NCBI GenBank assembly: GCA_044359565.1
Contig: JBIKLX010000138.1
Coordinates: forward strand, 1-8,677
Length of the DNA stretch: 8,677 nucleotides
Origin: VFMC01 sp044359565
GTDB taxonomy: Bacteria > Actinomycetota > Acidimicrobiia > Acidimicrobiales > Ilumatobacteraceae
Direction of reading: 5' to 3'
In this document: positions 5,196 to 8,677 of the stretch, piece after piece
How positions within the stretch are numbered: position 1 is the stretch's first letter
Layout: the number at the start of each line of letters is the position of its first letter
Position numbers and translations under genes: made by a program
The notes under the pieces: generated by a model
What the model was told of the DNA's origin: nothing
What the model saw: only the letters and a program-made list of their open reading frames with translations
The model's database searches: none

Positions 5196-5944
5196 GCATG
5201 GCGCCCGAGGTCGAGCGGTGGTGGCAGCGCTGGTTCGCGTCGCGCGACCAGACGGCACGCGACCGCCTGATCGAGCACTATTCGCCGCTGGTGAAGTTCG
5301 TCGCCGGCCGTATCGGCGCCGGCCTGCCCAGCAGTGTCGATCCTGGCGACCTGGTGAGTGCCGGGGTGTTCGGCCTCATCGATGCCGTCGAGCGCTTCGA
5401 TCCCGAGCGTGGCGTGAAGTTCGAGACCTTTGCCGTGCCGCGCATCCGCGGCGCGGTGTTCGACGGGTTGCGCTCGCTCGACTGGGTGCCCCGTTCGGTG
5501 CGCTCGCGTGCCCGCGAGGTCGAGACCGCGTTCTCCGAGTTGGAGGGCAAACTCGGCCGGGCGCCCAGCGACGACGAGATCAGCGCGCATCTGAAGATCT
5601 CGGGCGCCGAGTTCAAGAAGTGGCTGTCGTCGATCGCCAGCACCACCGTCGGCCCGCTCGACCGGGCGCTCGCCGCGGGTGCCGAGCCGCGGTCGCTCAT
5701 CGGCGACATCCCCGATTCGCCCGGGTCGGTGGTGGAAGAGAGCGACCTGCGGCGCATCGTGCGCCAAGAGGTGCTGCGCCTTCCCGAGCGCGAAAAGCTG
5801 GTGATGTCGTTCTATTACGACGAAGGCCTCACACTCGCCGAGATCGGCTCGGTGCTCGGCGTCACCGAGAGTCGTGTCTCACAGATCCACACCAAGGCGG
5901 TACTGCACCTGCGTGCCCGCCTCGCCGCCTCCGGCATCTCCTGA
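5192..5944 (+). CDS. whiG: RNA polymerase sigma factor of the FliA/WhiG (sigma-28) group
   Basis: The 250-residue product has sigma regions 2, 3 and 4. Region 2 (about 26-95) contains DPGDLVSAGVFGLIDAVERF, with VKFETFAVPRIRGAVFDGLR for core and -10 recognition. DWVPRSVR (97-104) leads into region 3 (105-150). Region 4 (about 190-242) has LPEREKLVMSFYYDEGLTL and the helix-turn-helix LAEIGSVLGVTESRVSQIH. The lack of a region 1.1 and the overall length place it in group 3 with FliA/SigD/WhiG. In Streptomyces WhiG controls sporulation genes, and in motile bacteria FliA controls late flagellar genes; which applies here is unknown, as no flagellar or sporulation gene is in view. The gene name follows synteny (upstream of rpsB). 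The ATG overlaps the xerC stop by ATGA; a second in-frame ATG is at 5198. No anti-sigma gene is adjacent. Confidence 0.93.
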   Translation: MSMAPEVERWWQRWFASRDQTARDRLIEHYSPLVKFVAGRIGAGLPSSVDPGDLVSAGVFGLIDAVERFDPERGVKFETFAVPRIRGAVFDGLRSLDWVPRSVRSRAREVETAFSELEGKLGRAPSDDEISAHLKISGAEFKKWLSSIASTTVGPLDRALAAGAEPRSLIGDIPDSPGSVVEESDLRRIVRQEVLRLPEREKLVMSFYYDEGLTLAEIGSVLGVTESRVSQIHTKAVLHLRARLAASGIS

Positions 5945-5960
5945 CGCCCCAGGTGTTCTC

Positions 5961-6000
5961 GCCGCGGTCGATGCCGTGGCCACGTCGGCGCATCGGCGCC
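5961..6000 (+). other. Two adjacent hairpins in the 87-bp gap after the sigma factor gene
   Basis: GCCGCGG (5961-5967) pairs with CCGTGGC (5974-5980) as a 7-bp stem with one G-U. GGCGC (5987-5991) pairs with GCGCC (5996-6000) around an ATCG loop. They lie 17 nt after the sigma stop codon. No T-run follows either stem, so an intrinsic terminator is not supported. They could be an RNA-end or attenuation element between the sigma gene and the M23-like gene. Confidence 0.3.
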
Positions 6001-6020
6001 CAGACATCCCTGTCGTCGTC

Positions 6021-6025
6021 GGAGG
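6021..6025 (+). promoter_or_regulatory. Shine-Dalgarno fixing the start of the M23-like gene
   Basis: GGAGG sits 6 nt before the ATG at 6032. It supports the long N-terminus (about 32 residues before the hydrophobic segment) over internal starts. Confidence 0.7.
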
Positions 6026-6031
6026 CCGCCC

Positions 6032-6655
6032 ATGCGCGTGTCGATCGAGTTCACGTTTCCGGGAACAACCCGGTCATTGCTCCCCGTATCTCGTCGCAGC
6101 CGGGTCCCTGGCCCCGTCGGCGGGGGCCGGGCCGCCGCGGTCGTGGCGGCTCTGGCGGCCCTTGTCGTCGTGGCAGGTGTGTCGCCAGCGGCCGGCGCGG
6201 CCGGCACCTGCTATCCACCGCCGGTCGAGGCGCCGGTGGCCGTTGCGTATCGCGAGCCGGCATGCCGGTACTGCGCCGGGCACCGGGGTATCGACTTCGA
6301 CAGCCGAGCGGGCGACAGCGTGCGCGCCGTGGCCGCTGGTGAGGTGACGTTCGCCGGTTCGGTGGCGGGTACGCGCTACGTGGTGGTGGCCCACGCCGAT
6401 GGACTGCGCGCCACGTTCGGTGGCCTCGACCGGGTACTGGTGGCCGAGGGAGGCGTGGTGCGGCAGGGACAACGCCTCGCCACCGCGGGTGGGCTGCTGT
6501 ACTTCGGGCTCCGTCGGGGCGACGAGTACGTCGACCCCACCCCGCTGCTCGGCCGGTGGCGGCGCCCGGTACGCCTGGTACCCACCGACGGCTCGGCCCG
6601 CCGGCCGGCACCTCCCGCCCGGTTGGAATGCCCGGAGCAGGCGCGCGGCCGATAG
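6032..6655 (+). CDS. Secreted M23/LytM-like protein with degenerate zinc site
   Basis: A 207-residue protein. Arg-rich residues 19-33 precede a hydrophobic segment (34-58) with a possible signal-peptidase site after A54-G55-A56, so it is probably exported. The LytM-type beta domain spans about 78-172. The first zinc motif HxxxD is present (His84, Asp88 in HRGIDF), followed by GEVTFAGSVAGTRYVVVAH and GLRATFGGLDRV. The final motif, normally HLHF/W-GLR, reads LLYFGLR (155-161), so both histidines, including the expected zinc ligand, are replaced by Leu and Tyr. The catalytic-His region that often reads YAHL is FGGL here. Active M23 enzymes cut peptidoglycan cross-bridges; this one probably cannot bind zinc normally and may act as a binding or activator domain, as EnvC/NlpD do. 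Cys60, Cys78, Cys81 and Cys200 could form disulfides. A related gene upstream of rpsB is common in actinobacteria. Confidence 0.82.
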   Translation: MRVSIEFTFPGTTRSLLPVSRRSRVPGPVGGGRAAAVVAALAALVVVAGVSPAAGAAGTCYPPPVEAPVAVAYREPACRYCAGHRGIDFDSRAGDSVRAVAAGEVTFAGSVAGTRYVVVAHADGLRATFGGLDRVLVAEGGVVRQGQRLATAGGLLYFGLRRGDEYVDPTPLLGRWRRPVRLVPTDGSARRPAPPARLECPEQARGR

Positions 6656-6658
6656 CAT
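6653..6658 (+). promoter_or_regulatory. Candidate -10 element of the rpsB operon
   Basis: TAGCAT (6653-6658) overlaps the stop codon of the M23-like gene and is the only good TANNNT match in the gap. Transcription would start around 6665 and give a leader of roughly 110 nt. The nearest -35-like hexamer, TTGGAA at 6623-6628, is 24 bp away, which is too far, so the -35 is undefined. Confidence 0.4.
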
Positions 6659-6660
6659 TG

Positions 6661-6775
6661 CCGACCGGTCCACCGCCGGTGGGCCGAATCCGATCGCACG
6701 GCCCCGGCTGCGGTCGCTCTCGTCCTCGAGAGCGCGTGGGCTCGTGCGCAGCCAACCGCAGTAAAGGAGCACATC
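6661..6775 (+). promoter_or_regulatory. Structured 5' leader of rpsB, candidate S2 autoregulatory RNA
   Basis: The leader between the stop of the M23-like gene and rpsB can fold into three local hairpins. Stem 1 pairs 6666-6674 with 6678-6686 (9 bp, one G-U). Stem 2 pairs 6715-6722 with 6727-6734 (8 bp perfect, loop TCCT). Stem 3 pairs GGCT (6739-6742) with AGCC (6750-6753). The Shine-Dalgarno AAAGGAG (6763-6769) is 6 nt before the ATG, 9 nt after stem 3. Many ribosomal-protein operons carry such leaders for feedback by the encoded protein. I do not recognise a named RNA family here, so function is inferred. Confidence 0.42.
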
Positions 6776-7672
<897 letters not shown>

Positions 7673-7673
7673 C

Positions 7674-8462
7674 ATGTCGTTCACCGCCAAAGACGTCCAA
7701 GCGCTGCGCCAGGCAACCGGCGCCGGGATGATGGACGCAAAGAAGGCTCTCGAGGCCAACGACGGCGACATGGAGGCCTCGAAGCAGTGGCTGCGCGAGA
7801 AGGGCCTCGCCGCAAGCGCCAAGCGCGACGACCGCGAGAACACCCAGGGCGTCATCGCCCTGGTGGTGAACGGCAACGTGGGCGCCATCGTGAAGCTGAA
7901 GTGCGAGACCGACTTCGTCGCCTCGAGCGACCGGTTCAAGGGCGAGGCGCAAACCCTCGCCGAACTCGTCGCCGCGAAGGGCACCGAAGCCGTTGCCGAG
8001 CGTTCGGCCGAGCTCGACGAGATGAAGATCACGTTGAAGGAGAAGATCGAACTCGGCGACGTCGTGCGCATCGAGGCGGCAGCCGGCAACGTGCTCGACA
8101 GCTACCTGCACGTGCAGGGCGGCCGCGGCGTGAACGCTGTGCTCGTCGAGATGAGCGATGCGTCGGTCGACCTCGCCCACGACGTTGCCGTGCACATCGC
8201 CTTCGCCCGGCCGAAGTACCTCAGCCGGACCGACATTCCGGCCGATGTGCTCGAGCACGAGCGCCAGACGCTCGAGACGATCAGCCGCAATGAGGGCAAG
8301 CCCGAAGCCGCGCTGGCGAAGATCGTCGAGGGTCGCATCAACGGGTTCTTCAAAGATGTCGCGTTGCTCGACCAGCCCTACGCCAAGGACGACAAGCAGA
8401 ACATCACCCAGATGATCGGCACGTCGTCGATCCTCCGGTTCGCCCAGGTCGAGATCGGCTGA
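7674..8462 (+). CDS. tsf: Elongation factor Ts
   Basis: The 262-residue product is full length for the actinobacterial type. Residues 1-45 are the UBA-like domain that contacts EF-Tu (VQALRQATGAGMMDAKKAL). The nucleotide-exchange core starts at about 55 and carries CETDFVA (77-83), with Asp80 and Phe81 at the positions that in E. coli displace the Mg2+ of EF-Tu-GDP. HIAFARPKYLS (174-184) and the dimerisation/C-terminal region with AKIVEGRINGFFKD (215-228) follow. EF-Ts recharges EF-Tu by exchanging GDP for GTP. AGGAAGG (7662-7668), inside the end of rpsB, lies 5 nt before the ATG and acts as a strong ribosome site. Coupled translation with rpsB is expected. Confidence 0.97.
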   Translation: MSFTAKDVQALRQATGAGMMDAKKALEANDGDMEASKQWLREKGLAASAKRDDRENTQGVIALVVNGNVGAIVKLKCETDFVASSDRFKGEAQTLAELVAAKGTEAVAERSAELDEMKITLKEKIELGDVVRIEAAAGNVLDSYLHVQGGRGVNAVLVEMSDASVDLAHDVAVHIAFARPKYLSRTDIPADVLEHERQTLETISRNEGKPEAALAKIVEGRINGFFKDVALLDQPYAKDDKQNITQMIGTSSILRFAQVEIG

Positions 8463-8467
8463 TTGCG

Positions 8468-8677
8468 ATGGCCTCGCCCCGGTGGAGGCGCATCGTCTTC
8501 AAGCCGTCGGGCGAGGCACTCGCCGGTAACTCGGGGTCCGGCCTCGACGCCGCCACGCTGGCCGCCACGGCCACCGAGATCATCGGTGTGCGCGAAATGG
8601 GTGTCGATGTCACCGTCGTCGTCGGCGGTGGCAATTTCTGGCGCGGCCGAACCGGTGCGATGTCGGGCATGGACGCC
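8468..8677 (+). CDS. pyrH: UMP kinase, N-terminal part (runs off the right edge)
   Basis: From the ATG at 8468 the frame is open for 70 codons to the window edge. RRIVFKPSGEALAG (7-20) matches the amino-acid-kinase start that binds phosphate, with Lys12 and Ser14-Gly15. VTVVVGGGNFWRG (48-60) is the second glycine loop with the UMP kinase GGGN signature. Bacterial UMP kinase phosphorylates UMP to UDP in pyrimidine nucleotide synthesis, is a hexamer regulated by GTP and UTP, and is unlike the eukaryotic enzyme. The gene is 5 bp after tsf, the usual order. No good Shine-Dalgarno is seen, so translation probably depends on coupling to tsf. Pro13 stands where KLSGEA usually has Leu. The rest of the protein lies outside the window. 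Confidence 0.93.
   Translation, partial: MASPRWRRIVFKPSGEALAGNSGSGLDAATLAATATEIIGVREMGVDVTVVVGGGNFWRGRTGAMSGMDA

Noticed and set aside
3957..5258. 433-codon minus-strand frame over the dprA end and xerC
   Set aside because: Antisense to a fully validated XerC with all catalytic residues. The composition is Ala/Arg/Pro-rich, with no motif recognised.

Overview
The window is high-GC bacterial chromosome with an actinobacterial gene order. The run comM-dprA-xerC-(FliA/WhiG sigma)-M23-like protein-rpsB-tsf-pyrH is a recognised actinobacterial arrangement. The S2 and EF-Ts sequences also look actinobacterial. Acidimicrobiia is my best guess at the class, but it is an inference from GC content, gene order and protein style and rests on no database search.

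Layout. The left edge (1-177, minus) holds the N-terminal 59 codons of a beta-carbonic anhydrase. It diverges from a complete ClpP protease subunit (203-793, plus) across only 25 bp. A small lipoprotein gene (794-1291, minus) converges on clpP with no intergenic base. A 175-bp gap (1292-1466) holds a candidate promoter, a hairpin and a possible 42-codon antisense ORF. Then comes a tightly packed plus-strand block. comM (1467-2981) and dprA (2978-4219) overlap by ATGA. After a 25-bp gap with its own promoter-like -10 element, xerC (4245-5195) and a sigma-28/WhiG-type sigma factor gene (5192-5944) again overlap by ATGA. After an 87-bp gap with two hairpins comes a secreted M23/LytM-like protein (6032-6655) that has lost the HxH histidines. 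A 120-bp leader with three hairpins and a strong Shine-Dalgarno precedes rpsB (6776-7672), tsf (7674-8462) and the first 70 codons of pyrH (8468 to the window edge).

How the genes fit together. ComM and DprA both handle incoming single-stranded DNA during natural transformation, and XerC-type recombinases resolve chromosome dimers, so 1467-5195 is a DNA-processing block joined to a sigma factor gene. rpsB-tsf-pyrH is the conserved translation/UMP-kinase operon. The carbonic anhydrase, clpP and lipoprotein genes sit where many actinobacteria have rnhB/yraN.

Nothing here clearly looks like an undescribed multi-gene system. The best leads are: (i) a 25-bp divergent spacer where two -10 elements share one TA step and each lies 7-8 nt from its start codon, suggesting two leaderless mRNAs from one symmetric promoter; (ii) a similar leaderless-type start for xerC inside the cluster; (iii) a LytM-like protein lacking zinc-ligand histidines; (iv) an insertion and a 15-bp repeat in DprA; and (v) the rpsB leader.
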